A stretch of DNA of 64,000 bases, from assembly GCA_037447605.1 (NCBI GenBank), contig CM074807.1, positions 2,180,327 to 2,244,326 of the forward strand, read 5' to 3'. How positions within the stretch are numbered: position 1 is the first letter of the stretch; the number at the start of each line of letters is the position of its first letter. The notes under the pieces are model-generated. The model was not told where the DNA came from. It did no database searches and was given only the letters and a program-made list of their open reading frames with translations. This document shows positions 12,401 through 24,700 of the stretch, piece after piece. The stretch is from Zygnema circumcarinatum. Lineage: Eukaryota; Streptophyta; Zygnematophyceae; Zygnematales; Zygnemataceae. Position numbers and translations under genes: made by a program.

Positions 12401-13270
12401 CAACCCACCAAAAACTTTCCCTGAAATATCCCGAAAACGGTAGTATCGAATGTTATCGATGACATTCAGACGGGCTAGGAGCACATTGGAATAAATTGAA
12501 ACAATAACACCAAGTGCCACTACGATAGTCGCACGAGTCCAGCCAAGAACCGGCATAATAAGGGCTGGGTAGGCTAGAAGGAAGGGAGTGATGTTTGCTG
12601 TCATCAGCTGGAATGCCACTTCCCAGGGCTTGCCTGCACATAAAGGCAAGGAGGGAAACTTGAGGGTGATCCGACTCATTCACCATTTGCACTGCACCCC
12701 TTAGGATGAAAAGTAATGACAGGGAAAAGATGGGTCAAGAACGTACTTTTGGCCATAGCATGCACAGACACGTCTTCAGAGCTGTAACTCCGATGCTCAT
12801 ATTGTTTCAACTCCAATTCAACTGCAGACAAAAAAAAAGGGAGCAGATAAGACTGTTAAGCCTCTTCTTTTCTGGGAGGAGTACAGTCCATGGATGTCGC
12901 ATCCAATCAGCAGATACAGCGGGTGAAAACCATCAAGCTGCTAATCTAATGAAGTCACAAGTTTAAGGCCCTGAGAACTACTGTATCTATCTACTTTAGC
13001 TCATCAGGGCTTAATAGCTGAGGGTGAATGTTTCAACCTTGGGACAGATTTGTTGCCTGATGCTCCAAGAAGCTTTTCTAACAACGAGCAAAACCCCTTT
13101 GAGCTCGAGTGCTTAGACCAGTCGTTATACAGGGCAATGCGCATGCACTTCACTTTCAGAGTTTCTTAAGAGAAAAAAACAAACTCCTATGTCCAGGCTA
13201 GGTGAAGTATTGAAGCATTTCCAGTGTACAGCTGCCACTCACCATCCTTGGAAATTGGCTCCACTTCCAT
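9468..13270 (-). CDS. Amino-acid/auxin-permease (AAAP) family transporter, proline-transporter-like
   Basis: Integral membrane amino-acid:proton symporter of the AAAP family, resembling plant proline transporters (ProT). Eight exons join in frame to about 429 residues: 13270-13243, 12633-12409, 12073-11979, 11911-11692, 11239-11115, 10610-10395, 10091-9861 and 9617-9468. The length fits ProT (about 440). The N-terminus is very short before the first helix (KPWEVAFQLMTANITPFLL). Later landmarks are YRFRDISGKVFG, the PVLLPEIQ motif, the VGFWAYGID helix and AMLPFFGGVVALAGALSCL. About eleven hydrophobic segments are seen. The start is the ATG at 13270, whose 28-nt exon ends in phase 1 and joins exon 2 exactly. 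The acceptor of the fourth exon could lie 27 nt further in. Substrate preference (proline, betaine, GABA or other) cannot be read from sequence. Confidence 0.9.
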
Positions 13271-14188
13271 TTCTGGGTTTTAAGGAGGAACCTACACCAT
13301 GTCAGCACGTTGAAATTTTTTTTTTAAAAAGAAAAATGCAACGAAAGCGATCATAACCTTGAAGGCATTCGCCAAAACGCTGGACAAAGAGCAGCAACAA
13401 TATTGCCTAACACTGGAAACATCAAGATGCATTTCATGGCTTCTATTTCATTGTGCCAGCCACTTCAAGAGCTTATACTTCAAACATCCAGTCAATTAAA
13501 CTCAAAGTGTCCGTTCCGACCGCGACAGAAGTAGGCAGAATAACATTCTTGGGAAGGGCTTGCTCATTGGTTCACGGTAAAGAAACCAATTGGCATGAAC
13601 TCCACATGAATGCGATGCATACAGATTCCTGGCTGTATATATACTCTCTGGACTCAGTTGTTTTCATGCCACGGGACGTCACAAGACTGGTCATTCCGTC
13701 GGCATTTCCTAATGCTTTCAATGTCATGACGCTCTCTTGTCACTCGGCCATAGGCTGGTTCTCACAACTTCAGGACGTCCTATGCTTGCATATGTTATGT
13801 ATTTCAACACATCCTCGTCACGGTCGCCTCGACATTGCCTCCGTCCTTGCTAAATCGCTTGATTCCAAAAGCTATATAATTTTTTTAAAATCAAGCATGT
13901 TCAGCTTTCAGTTCCATTTATTGCATTTCCAAGACAAAGACGCGGACTTTAAGCTACTTAAGAACCTGAACTCTGTATTTTTCTTCAATAGGTCATAACC
14001 ACAATCCTGACTGTGATCCCAACTGCTTGCATCCGTTTGCTTCAGTCGTTACCCGTGCAGGCACTGAAATCGCCCTCTGCAGCTTGAGGCCTCCCGCTGC
14101 CAGCTTAGACACTGACTCCACGGGTGAACTTCGCGACCCCGCCCGCCCACAGATGGCACAACACCAAATGCCGAATGCAGCCGGACAG

Positions 14189-14245
14189 CCAGGCAGGCAG
14201 GCAGGCTGCTGGCGGCCATGGCTGCCTGCCTGCCTGCTTGCCTGG
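14189..14245. repeat. GC-rich inverted repeat, (CAGG)n/(CCTG)n hairpin
   Basis: A left arm of repeated GGCA units beginning CCAGGCAGGCAGG faces a right arm GCCTGCCTGCCTGCTTGCCTGG with a short centre containing GGCCATGG. The arms pair over about 18 bp with one mismatch and could extrude as a hairpin. Confidence 0.8.
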
Positions 14246-14380
14246 CGCAGGCCATTATTGCTGCACGCGGCATTAGGGCCCGCCCCTATAATTGGACGCC
14301 CGGCGCCTGCGCCGCTCCTTCCAGCCTTCACGCCCGCCCGCATGTGCGAAAATAAAATTCTACCTTATAAATGGAAAAAT

Positions 14381-14525
14381 GCTATCTACACACCCTTTCG
14401 TCTAGATACACACCTTTTGTCCAGATGCACGTCTTTTATGACGGTTAGGTTTATTTGAAGAGTTTTTATGGTATTGGAGGTGATTTTAGAGGTGTGTATT
14501 TAGACAAGAAAGGTGTGTTAATAGT
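14381..14525. mobile_element. Short terminal-inverted-repeat element (MITE-like), copy A
   Basis: About 145 bp flanked by imperfect inverted repeats: GCTATCTACACACC...CTAGATACACACC on the left (14381-14414) and GGTGTGTATTTAGAC...GGTGTGTTAATAG on the right (14491-14524). The interior has no ORF. A second copy with the same terminal words is at 25728-25853, which supports a non-autonomous family. Target-site duplications are not clear. Confidence 0.6.
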
Positions 14526-15470
14526 AATCCCCCTTTGTTTTCCGAGAATTGCTAGTTCCAAACTCTTCTGCTCCTGCTGTGGTTGGTTGTTTTTGCTTCG
14601 GTTTGTCGTGGATCTCCACAGACTGACGTGATTCCGGATAGAAGATTTATCAGGTTATTGGCCTGTCTGTTTGTCCTATTCTGTTTCGGTGAAAAGGTAT
14701 GTGACATGTGATATGCTCCGATGTGTGACGTCCGCAGGTCGTCCGCGCTTTTTAACGCGAAATCTGGGAGAGATCGTGAGAGTGGGAAGGGCCGGAGCAA
14801 GATAGAGCGACAGCAAGGGAGAGAGCGAGGGAAAAGTCGAAGAAATTTATGCTTCAAATTGAGAGAGTGAGAGAGAGGGAGTGAGTGATACTTCTTCATC
14901 CATGCCCGCAAAGAGTAAGTGCAAAAAATTATCGACTGGAGACGCCAATCTTTCTGCGTCATTATTGCCCCGACGACGCTCATACAGATATCCCTATCTA
15001 GTGCCAAGTCATGGCTGCTGCTGACACAGTCTAAGACCCATGAGCTTTTTCTAAAGAGAACAGGAGGGCTATGCTCTGCAAGCTTGCCATTAAGTTGCTC
15101 GATTAGAACCAAAAGATCTGCCGGACAGATTTGCAGTTGCGCTGAATTCAAGCTCCAACTGGGATTGATGGGAGCCGAAATGAGCAGGTGAATGATGAAT
15201 GAGCATTAAGCGTCCGATGAAAGGTAGAACTAAGGTAAAGGAAAGGCTCTCAGACTTCAAAGGGAAAAGGGGTAGGACAAATGCAGTCCTCTTCTGTCTA
15301 GTCTTTTGGCGCTTCACGGTAAACGAGTAACCGAGTGACTAACGAGACCCGGAGCAAGATTGCAATGGGACAAGTTTGTTTAAAATTACAAATATGCAAC
15401 CGGAAGGATAAAAATTAGACTGATGGTCGGGTATCGCTAAGGAAAAAAACCTTCACGAAGCAGGTCGTTT

Positions 15471-18060
15471 TCAAGGCACTCTCGTCGGGTCCCAGCCGGT
15501 GCAATAGTCCTCATTGCATAAGTCCAATTTATACACATCTGCATGCACAATCTCGAAACTGTATACCTGTCCAAGGGGTCCCCCAACTTTTAGCAGCCAG
15601 TAGACAGCCTGTGCGTTTTCTCAGCAGCTAAATAAACAAGCCTCAGCCACTTTAGATATGAAAAGCAATCGCAGGTTGGCAGCAATGGCAGGAGGATACT
15701 ACGTACTAGCGACATAATCCGTAGATAAAGCAAACTGTAAGAAGCTAACAAACACGTGGGCCATTGAACAGTATTTGATGCTCCGTTTCTCAGAAGAAGA
15801 TTCAGTCACGTAGCCAAGGCACAGTTCAGGACACTCCAAGAACAGGTACACAGAGTTTGCCACCAGCAGCTTCTTCAAAGGGACGGTACAAGCAGCAGGA
15901 TGGGGTCCTAACTGAGTAGTTTGTTCAGTTACAGAGTAAGTTGGATTTTCTGTTGCTCAGAATGGACCAGGGCTCACCTGTGCATTCGCGGCTATATGGG
16001 CAGGATTCGACGACCTGGGCAATGGGATGTATCCCTTCTGTAAACTCCACCGGATCAGGAGTTGTGCAGGTGACACTTTGTAACGGCTTGCCATCTGCAT
16101 AACGGCACTTACCTTATTCAGACTCACCCTCGCTACAGAGGTACAGTTCATTGCTCCATTCTGCCAACATGCAGCCTCCTCCGCACAAAACACGGGCTAG
16201 CTAAGAGCAGCACGAGCCTAATGACAGCATTTTAGCCCGATGTTCTACCTCTTCCACGGTCTCATATGGAGCGATCACTAGTATGAACTGCACCACTTCT
16301 AGACATGGAAGTGAGCACTTGCAAAAATCGCACACCATTGTAAGCTGCCTGCCACGTGGTTTTGCAGCACGGAAAGGCTCGTCGGATTTGACACTAACCT
16401 CAACAAGGACCGGGTCCTTAAGTCGGCGGCCCTTAGTCAGTGGAGAGTAGGCCTGCACAGCGATGCCTCGGCGCTGGCAGTAACTCACCAACTCTACCTT
16501 TGAATTGAAGGGGTGAAGCTCAACCTGCTCTGATACCCCCAGTGTCAGCCACTCCCCGTAAGCTTTACTGCGTTTGAAGGTAGCGAAGATGCAGGAAGCC
16601 CATAAGTTGGAAGTCTATCCTTGGGCCAAACCTAGAGGAATGTTTACTTCCCACAGATTGGAGGAACCCGAGGCAAGAAAAGGAACGATCGAGTGTAAGA
16701 AAAGTGACAAAGCCTATAAAGTAGAACCTCGAACAGGAATATGGATGTCTATGAACCACTGGATGGTTGGTGTCACCTGATTTACAGCCGGACGTATTGT
16801 ACAGTGCTCGAAGAGTTCTTCCAAATGGTGTATGCCGTAGTTGCTCACTCCGATAGATCGAGCCTTCCCGCTGCGCAAGATGGTCTCGAAAGCACGCCAT
16901 GTTTCTATCCGAGCATCCAACCGCATTGGGGAGTGCACCAAGTAAAGGTCCACTGCGACCAATAAAAGCAGTCTCGTATGAATCGAAAAGGTTTTAAGAC
17001 AATTCACTGGTTGCAACGTTAAGTAAACTTAAGGTCAGGTAGACAGAGATGCAAACAGGCTACCAGCTGCTGCTGACTTACCTTAGTCAATCTGCTCGAC
17101 TAGGAGAAAGGAGAGCAGAAACAAATACCATTGAGCGGCTTCATTCGGCGTCAGGTCTGCCTCCAATGGACTATGCCAACATCTGAGTGTCTTTAATCAC
17201 ATGATACATTTCACATGGCAACCCTTTACAACATAGAGATTAATGAGTTCGCTCGTTAATAGCGCCATATAATAATTAATATTGTTACTTCATAAACGTA
17301 AATTAGACTCAATTAAGAAATTTAAGTAATTAAGAAGGCTATTGTAGCCTTACCATAGTCCAGATTCATGAGAGATAGACTCCGGTTAAAAGCCTGGAGC
17401 GCTGCCTCGTAGCCGAAGTCGGAACTCCATAATTTTGTTGTAACGAAGATGTCTTCGCGAGGTATCCCACTTGCTCGAATTGCTTTCCCTGTCTCCCCGA
17501 CCCCAAAAAAAAAAAAACTTATCACCGATGTCACCTCTGATTAGCTCCTGAAATTTCGAATTCACAGATTTTCCGACATTGAAGAAAAGTAACAAATTGA
17601 TGGCACATGGCGTAACAGCAGCAATGCACAGCTCAACTAAGGGAGCAAGCTCTTCCCATATGTCTCTGCGAATCAGCGGGAAGCACGGACAAACCTACGG
17701 CCGCTTCATTGCGGAACAGCTGTGCGGTGTCAATGTGGCGATACCCTTCCGCCAGAGCACACTGCACCACTTCCTCTGTCTCGGAGGGCGCAACCTGTTA
17801 CCAAAAACCGTGTCGTCGAATTTCAGAAGCATTCACAAAGAGCATCCCACAAGTCTCTAGGTTTCAGTTTCCTGCTCAGCCAGCTGTCAGTGGGAGCGCC
17901 ATTCATCCAAGCTGCGGACTACCTGGAACACTCCGAATCCCAGCCGAGGGACTCTCACAGCCTCCGCGTTCGGATGATTGAAGATCTCAACAAAGTCCGC
18001 GGACGGACCCGACAACGCGGCCATGGCTCCCCTCTCGCCCGTCCTTCCAGCATCACCCAT
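15471..18060 (-). CDS. Aldo/keto reductase with Phe in place of the catalytic Tyr
   Basis: NAD(P)H-dependent aldo/keto reductase (TIM barrel). Exons read: 18060-17923, 17794-17695, 17488-17354, 16952-16777, 16524-16399, 16094-15978 and a last one at 15538-15471 (ending CTGWDPTRVP). One exon between 15978 and 15538 covering the usual LS..DM..LD segment is not resolved and must be 3n+1 long. An alternative in-frame ATG is at 18024. Motifs: RLGFGVFQ, GYRHIDTAQLFRNEAAVG, VTTKLW (catalytic Lys), LYLVHSP (catalytic His), GVSNYG, the VELHPF strand and LLIRWSLQKGYIPLPRS for the cofactor. The IDTA Asp, Lys and His are present, but the tetrad Tyr is Phe (codon TTC near 17713). Substrate unknown. Divergent from the ABC1K gene. 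Confidence 0.87.
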
Positions 18061-18746
18061 GTCGCCGTCGGTCCCCAGCAGGGTCCCTGCCCGGTCCCCG
18101 AAGCCCTCGCGGAGCGCGGAGGCCGTCAGCTATCCCGCTCGGGTCCCTGCGCTTCCGTGTACGAAACGTAAAGCTTCCAGTTATTTGTACGGTTAACTAA
18201 ACCCGTACATATATTTAGAAGCACATTCATCCTACGAATATGCTCGAATGTGACACCTGGCGGGCGGTAGGCTCGCCACGTGTCGTGGGCGGAACTTTTG
18301 GTCAACTGGGCTCTCGTGGTTTTTCCTCGGCCGATATTTGTCCTTTCTGGACTGCCGTACAGCCATACGCTCGTGCCAAACGTCGGCGTGCCCAATCGGA
18401 TGCGTCCGTCACATGTGCCAAGTCGGGGATCTCCGCAGGCTCCGGGCCGGTGACACGTGTGGGCGCGCGTGGCCCAGAGCGCGGCAGGCGGGCGCGCGCG
18501 TGGGCGGCGGAGGGCCGTCGCGCGCACGCGCGGGGGACGAATCGCGGCGCAGAGACGACCCTGGGGCGTGGCGCCGCGCCACGTGGCGCCAAGCCCTATA
18601 CGGTTCAAGGTGTTCCCGCCGTCGCCAGGAAGTTAAGACTGCTGTAGGAAGAGGTCCAAAGGGGGAGTGACGGAAAGGGAGCAGAGAGAGAGGGAAAGGG
18701 AGAGGGGAGAGGGAGAGGGAGAGAGGAGTGTGGAAAAGAGGAGGAC
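18061..18746. promoter_or_regulatory. Bidirectional promoter between reductase and ABC1K, with three G-boxes
   Basis: The 690 bp between divergent start codons contains CACGTG at about 18277, 18454 and 18580. The last sits in a 14-bp palindrome GCGCCACGTGGCGC (18576-18589). A CACATGTG-like word is near 18410. G-boxes bind plant bHLH/bZIP factors and often mark light- or stress-regulated genes. A GA-rich stretch (18665-18745) precedes the ABC1K ATG. Confidence 0.55.
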
Positions 18747-21700
18747 ATGGTGGGCGGGGCAGCACTTGGCTGCAGAGCTTTGCTCGCATCTGCAGGTGCG
18801 GTAGGCAGAGCGGAAGCTTTTGGAAGGGTGACCGAGGATGCGCTTTCTTCTCCACGAGTGCGAGCACAATACAGTGCTTGCGGTTGTGGAGGCGGGAGGG
18901 ATGGGTTTGAAAGGCAAGCTGGATCTAGAAAAGCGAGCCGAAGAAGGGTCGTGGAGGTCAGTGTCTGTACTGGACGTGCAGGATCCTTGCAGCGGAGTTT
19001 CTTAAGGCAGGGGGAGGCGTCAGATTTATGTGTTATCCCGACGCGTAGAGTTTTGCAAAAGTCTACTTTCAGAGGAGGCCTTAGAAGGAGTAGAGATATT
19101 GGTTCGTCAACTTCGGATCGCTCGCATGGTGCGGTTACTGTCGCTGCGCTGCCAGATTATGTTGCAGACGGGGGTAAAATCGCTGAAACGGCAGATTCCC
19201 TTCGTAAATTTTTTCAGACAGAAGTGCAACAGCTGAGCAGCCGGCTCGGTCAGTTGAAGGGAGAACTTAATCTTGCCAGTCTTGACGCTGCTAAGGAGAA
19301 ATTTATTCTAGTAGCAGACGTCACAAGGCAGGCAGTAGTGTTCGCTGTTGGGAATATTCAGGACACCGCCTCATTTATGACAGAGTCAGCTTCTAAGCTG
19401 CTATTATCCGGTACGGCTGTAGCCTTATCACCTGACAGAAGCTTGGGCAAGCTCGGGCACTCTGCTTCCGCAGTACTGCAGGTGCGTTGTAGGAATTCCC
19501 ATTGCAGCAGGATCAGTGACCGAGCTGGCCCTATAATGAATGTGCTTGGTCGGATGTTGACACTTCATAACTTTACATAAAATGTCAAGGTACCTGTCTT
19601 TGTCCGAGCTTGAATGTGTGTGACTTTCTCGAACACGTGAATGCTGCAAGGGCAGTTGCTAATGTCGTTGAGAAGATAACTTAATCAGTGTTTAAATTTA
19701 AAAATAAAAAATTAAGTTCTATCTTACCCAAGTAACTCTTGCAATTTTTGATAATCGTAACGAACAACTTTGTCCTTTGGCCTTTGGGATGGGTTGAACA
19801 GAGTGCAGGAAGTTTAGCTGTCCATGTTAGCGATAGAGTCACATCAGCTGCAGCAAACATTCAAGAGGACCCTATTTTGGCGTTTGTCACAGCAGAGCAC
19901 AAAATTGTAGAAATTATAGGCGGAATAGCTTCTTCGACGACTCTATCTACTCTGGTGTTTATTCAGCAACCTGAAGTTCTTCCAGTGGCAGCTTGTGTCA
20001 CTGGGTTGACACTTGGTACCGCCTTTGGAAATGTGTTAGTTCAAGTGTTGACCATAACCAGTCAAGGTGAGGAACTCCCTTCAAGATATGATCCGGAAGC
20101 AATTGCTGCGTACTTTAAGCGGAGGCCTCTGGAAGTTCTAGTGCGGTCCGTGAAAGTCTTTGCTGAAAGTTCAGTTTTAGTTGCCAAAGTATTCATTGAT
20201 CGAGCAGCGGGAGTAGAGCAAGAAAATGAGCGAGTACGAGCAAAGGAGCTAGTGGACCTCATTACACGTCTGGGCCCAACTGCAATAAAGGTCAGTTCTC
20301 AATTTTCTTCAGCAGTCGCTCTTCTCCTTTTGTGCGGTGAAAGTTAACCAATTCAGGGCTAACGGCATCAGGCCAACAGAGAGCGGGCAGCTGAAGTCTG
20401 GTTTCAAACGTTGTTCTCGATTCATCATGCTTGTTACGTGGTTTAGAGCTTTTGAGCGGGCACTTGCAGCGTCTTGAATACTTCTCAGCGTATCTGTTGT
20501 TTCCTGTACATGGCTCATCGTGGATGTGTAAACTGGTCGGTAAGACGTGCATGTAGATTTTTAGATTTAATGTGTCCCTGGATAATCATTTATATTCATT
20601 TGGTGGAAAGCTGAACATTCATGTGGGAGATTTACTTGTGGCGTAGTCCGGCACGCAACACTGTTTGTGTCATCTGGGGCAATTACACATTCGTCAATTC
20701 TGCATGTTGTACGATGCATGCAGGTTGGTCAAGCGCTTAGTATCCGACCAGATCTCCTGTCAGTGGCGTATCTGGAGGAGCTTCAGACTCTTCAAGACAG
20801 AGTACCTTCCTTTTCCAATGAGGAGGCACAGAAAATTATCAAAGAGGGTCTAGGCCGCCCTGCTGAAACAATTTACACCGACATGTCGAAGGAGCCTGTA
20901 GCAGCGGCATCATTGGGACAGGTAAATGAGGCTTTTCAGACTTCACGCGATTTGAAGTGTTCAGAACTAAATTTTTACACTCGAGCTACTCCATTAGTTT
21001 TCATCCTCAGTGGGGTTAATAGAGTTAAGAAGGGCTGGAGGACCTAATTGAACATGTTTCATTTAAAACTACATATCTTAAAGTCTTGACCTTCATCTTG
21101 ATCTTTCAACTTCTTTTGCCCATTCTTGCATGGAGAAGTATAAACCTTCCTTAAGGTTCAGGCTCAGTATTCCGTTATTTGCCCATTCTTGCATGGAGAA
21201 GTATAAACCTTCTTTAAGGTTCAGGCTCGGTATTCCGTAACTCTCAGCAGCGAGTCAGATTGTCACTTGTTGTCGCGCGGAGAAGAGCAAGCTGAGCTGA
21301 TGTATTGCAGACATGACAATTCGATGGTTCAGTTCAAGTCAACATATTCCTGAAAGAGCTAGTCTTCTTGTTCTCATGGCGAGCAGATGTCAAGGAGTAC
21401 GCCTTGTCTTACAGTGTTTTGTTCTGTGCGAGACAATGTATGGCAACGCAGGTATACAAAGCGCGGTTGCGTGAAACTGGAGATGTGGTAGCAGTGAAAG
21501 TGCAGCGGCCAGGAGTGCTGGAAGGAATTTGTCTTGACCTTTACATTCTGCGCATAATGGCTGGTGTAACTGAGCTGCTGCCGACCGTGCACTCAGATCT
21601 AAAGGCAGTCCTGGATAACTGGGCACGACGTTTCTTCGATGAACTCGACTATGTGCAGGAGGTGAGATGAAGAGTCCTACACATGACGTACAGAATGCTT

Positions 21701-24700
21701 TGGCAGGGGGGAAATGGCGTTGATCTGTTAATGTTGTTACGGCTAGGCAGGAGGAAACTCTGTGTGAATTCTTTTCAAGTTTTGATTGCATTTTTCTGGC
21801 AATCTGCGTTTTTTAGTTGCTCTTGTTGTGTGGAGGAAAGGATCATAGTCCGAAGCTGAGGTTGATGTAAGGCTGAGGTTGCAGGGAAAGAATGCTCAAC
21901 GTTTTGCACATGATATGCGGTTTCTGAAGAACGTCAGGGTGCCACAACTACATCCACGGTTCACGTCTCGGAAGGTTAGTTATGATGCCATGCTCCTACC
22001 TGAGACATGATTCACATGCTTTCTTCGTCAACACCGTAGATCACCCGTTCATTCTCTCTGCATTGGTTTTCATGTCTTGGTGCTATCAACAGAAGTTAAA
22101 TTTGCCACTCCGGTTGTCAGGGCCTAAAGAAGGAAAAAGCTGTTAGTGGTTAAAGCTTTTCTTCTATTTCAGCACTTAGTAATGAAGGCCACTGCTTTCT
22201 CGTTAATAGGGCGTGTCAATATTTGACGTTTCCATAAAACTAGAATTTGAAATAGTACATGTATTCCCGGTAAGCTCGTAATCTAAGGTACTATTTCCGA
22301 AATAAATCCTCAAGTGGAACGTCAAAGGTTGGCGCGCTCTAACGGCCGCGCATTCCTAAATCCCTTGAAAGGAGTTCAACGGTGCTCACTCCTCAGAAGC
22401 TTGGATTCAATTGGAAGTTTTATCCTTCCAACAGTTTCATGATGAACCTGGTGTGGTAGGCGCTTGCAATAGAGTGCCGTACCTGACAGTAGCCTTGCTT
22501 TGAGACTCTATACACTTTTGTCAAACCAAAACGAATAAACGCTGAGAAGTGAACATAGAGTCCTTCGAGCTCTCTGACTCTGAATTGATCGATGTGTTAT
22601 TCAATGCAAAACTACGATACAATCCGTCTCATATGTGCATGGGTTGGCATCGACTTGCAGGTGTTGACATCAGAGTGGGTGGAAGGAGAGAAGCTGTCAG
22701 AGAGTACGGCCCCAGATATTAGCAGCTTAGTCACAACTGCTCTTAATTGCTATCTGATTCAACTTCTCGAGACAGGCTTCCTGCATGCGGATCCGCATCC
22801 TGGAAATCTTTTGAGGACACCTGATGGGAAGCTCTGTGTACTTGATTTTGGCCTCATGACCGAGGTAGGTGCTACTGCCGCTGATGCTGCTGAGACCCAT
22901 GCTTTATACGTGCGCATGGCTTGCAAAGGCTCATACAACAACGCAGCATGAACATGCCGTGCTAGCATGGCCATTATCATGGACTTGTAGTGTCAGGCAG
23001 TGGAGATAAGCTCAGCTGGTGGTTCCTAAGAAATCAAGGGATGATGGTTCATGCATGGCATGGGGCTGCAGGTTACTGTGGACCAGCAATATGCACTGAT
23101 TGAATACATATCACACCTTGTGAATAGTGACTTCGAGCGCGTTGCAGAGGACCTTGTAGTACTTGGGTTCGTGCCGCCTGAATTGGTGGATCCTGAAAAG
23201 ACAGCGGCTGTTGTGCCCCAACTCAGCAGAGTGTTGGGTCAGTTAGTCCAAGGAGGCGGCGCCCGCTATGTCAACATAGCACAGGTACAATCCTGCGCTA
23301 TACTCGCTGGTGAAACTATTGAAGATATCACCGTAGTTCGAGTCATCTCGGGCTGTGGAATGTAGTGAACTGTCTGCACCTGTTTACATCATGTTCTCTC
23401 ACTTATGTGGTATAATCTTCAGGAAGTAGCCAATTGAACTTGGTGTTCTATAAGCATAAGTCGTTAAAGAATTGAGCGTGGCGGAGGGGTCTGCAGGTAA
23501 CTGATGATCTTTCCCGGATGGCGGAGGAGTATGTGTTCGTCATCCCTCCGTATTTCGCGCTCATCCTTCGAGCGTTCTCAGTGTTGGAGGGTATCGGACT
23601 TGCGAACGATGTGAACTACGCGATTGTGGATGAATGCTACCCTTATGTTTCCAAGCGTCTCATTACGGATGACAGGTATGAATAGTATAGACTAGAAGAG
23701 AATTGGATGGGATGTCACCATTCGCATGTGCCATTGTGAGCTGTAACATATCATACCGAACAAACCTGCTATTTCCCAAAAAATGCAATTGTACGGAAAA
23801 AAAAACTGACTTTTACTGTTTGTTCTGCAGCCCTCGTGCGCGAGCTGCCCTACGTTATTTTCTTTATGGCAAGGGAGACCGTCTGAATGTGGAGCGAGTA
23901 GAGGACATGCTTGCGGGATTTCAAACATTCCGAGAGCTCATGGCACCAACGAATGGAGGAAATGGAGCTATTGTGGTCCGAAAGGAGCCCAGAGTCGATT
24001 CAGCAGCGCGCGAAGCGCTGCAGCTTGTGTTCGCACCTGAGGGGAGTTACTTGCAAGAGCTGCTTCTGACGGAGGTATCAGATCGATGAATGACCTATGC
24101 CAGGAGGAATCCGCTCTTTTCCTGTGTTTTTTGTAGACGAGAAATCGGAAACTGTCTATATCACCTATCGCGGCTTACAATGTTCTCCCGAGTGAATACT
24201 TTTTCAGGTGGTTCGAGCTGTCGATGCCTTGTCACGTGAAGCGCAAGCAGCAGCATGGGGATTCATTGCATCTCGAGCGGTATTGCCCTTGCCAGCCTCC
24301 ATGTCTATACCGGGAACATGGCCTTTACCTCTTCCTGGAATGATGGCCGGAATCATCAGAGGAGAATGGTTTACAGGACGTTTGTCGGAGGAGGATCAGC
24401 AGGAGCTCCTCACTGTACGAAGACTGTGGGCAGTATTGGAACCACAGTTCTCTCAGACAGCCTCGCCTGCCTCTCCTGCTGGTGAGCTCGCTCCCTACGT
24501 CTGTAGCAACTTCTTTTTGCAGTATAGTCAGTCGTCCTTGAATCTTACTGTCAAAAAATGTCCTGTAGCCCGCCTTCGCTAATGTTGAGTTTCTCCTTGC
24601 AGATGTTCTCGAGATTGTAAGAGATACATTCCCCCTCGTTCAAGATATCGGACCCGGTATGGCTGTGGCCGTCCAGCGGTTTGTCGTCATGCTGCTGCAG

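Larger units (their letters stand above)
13271..15470. other. Intergenic region upstream of the transporter
   Basis: No supported gene in 2.2 kb. The plus ORF at 13453-13998 and the minus ORF at 14552-15151 both begin with non-ATG codons and have no recognisable domain. The region holds a GC-rich hairpin (14189-14245), a small inverted-repeat element (14381-14525) and a GAGA-rich stretch near 14760-14885. Confidence 0.6.

Noticed and set aside
13453-13998. 181-codon plus-strand ORF
   Set aside because: It starts with GTG and shows no motif or splice-linked continuation; probably the upstream region of the transporter.
14552-15151. 199-codon minus-strand ORF in intergenic DNA
   Set aside because: It begins with a TTG codon, has no recognisable domain, and its composition follows the local GAGA-rich sequence.
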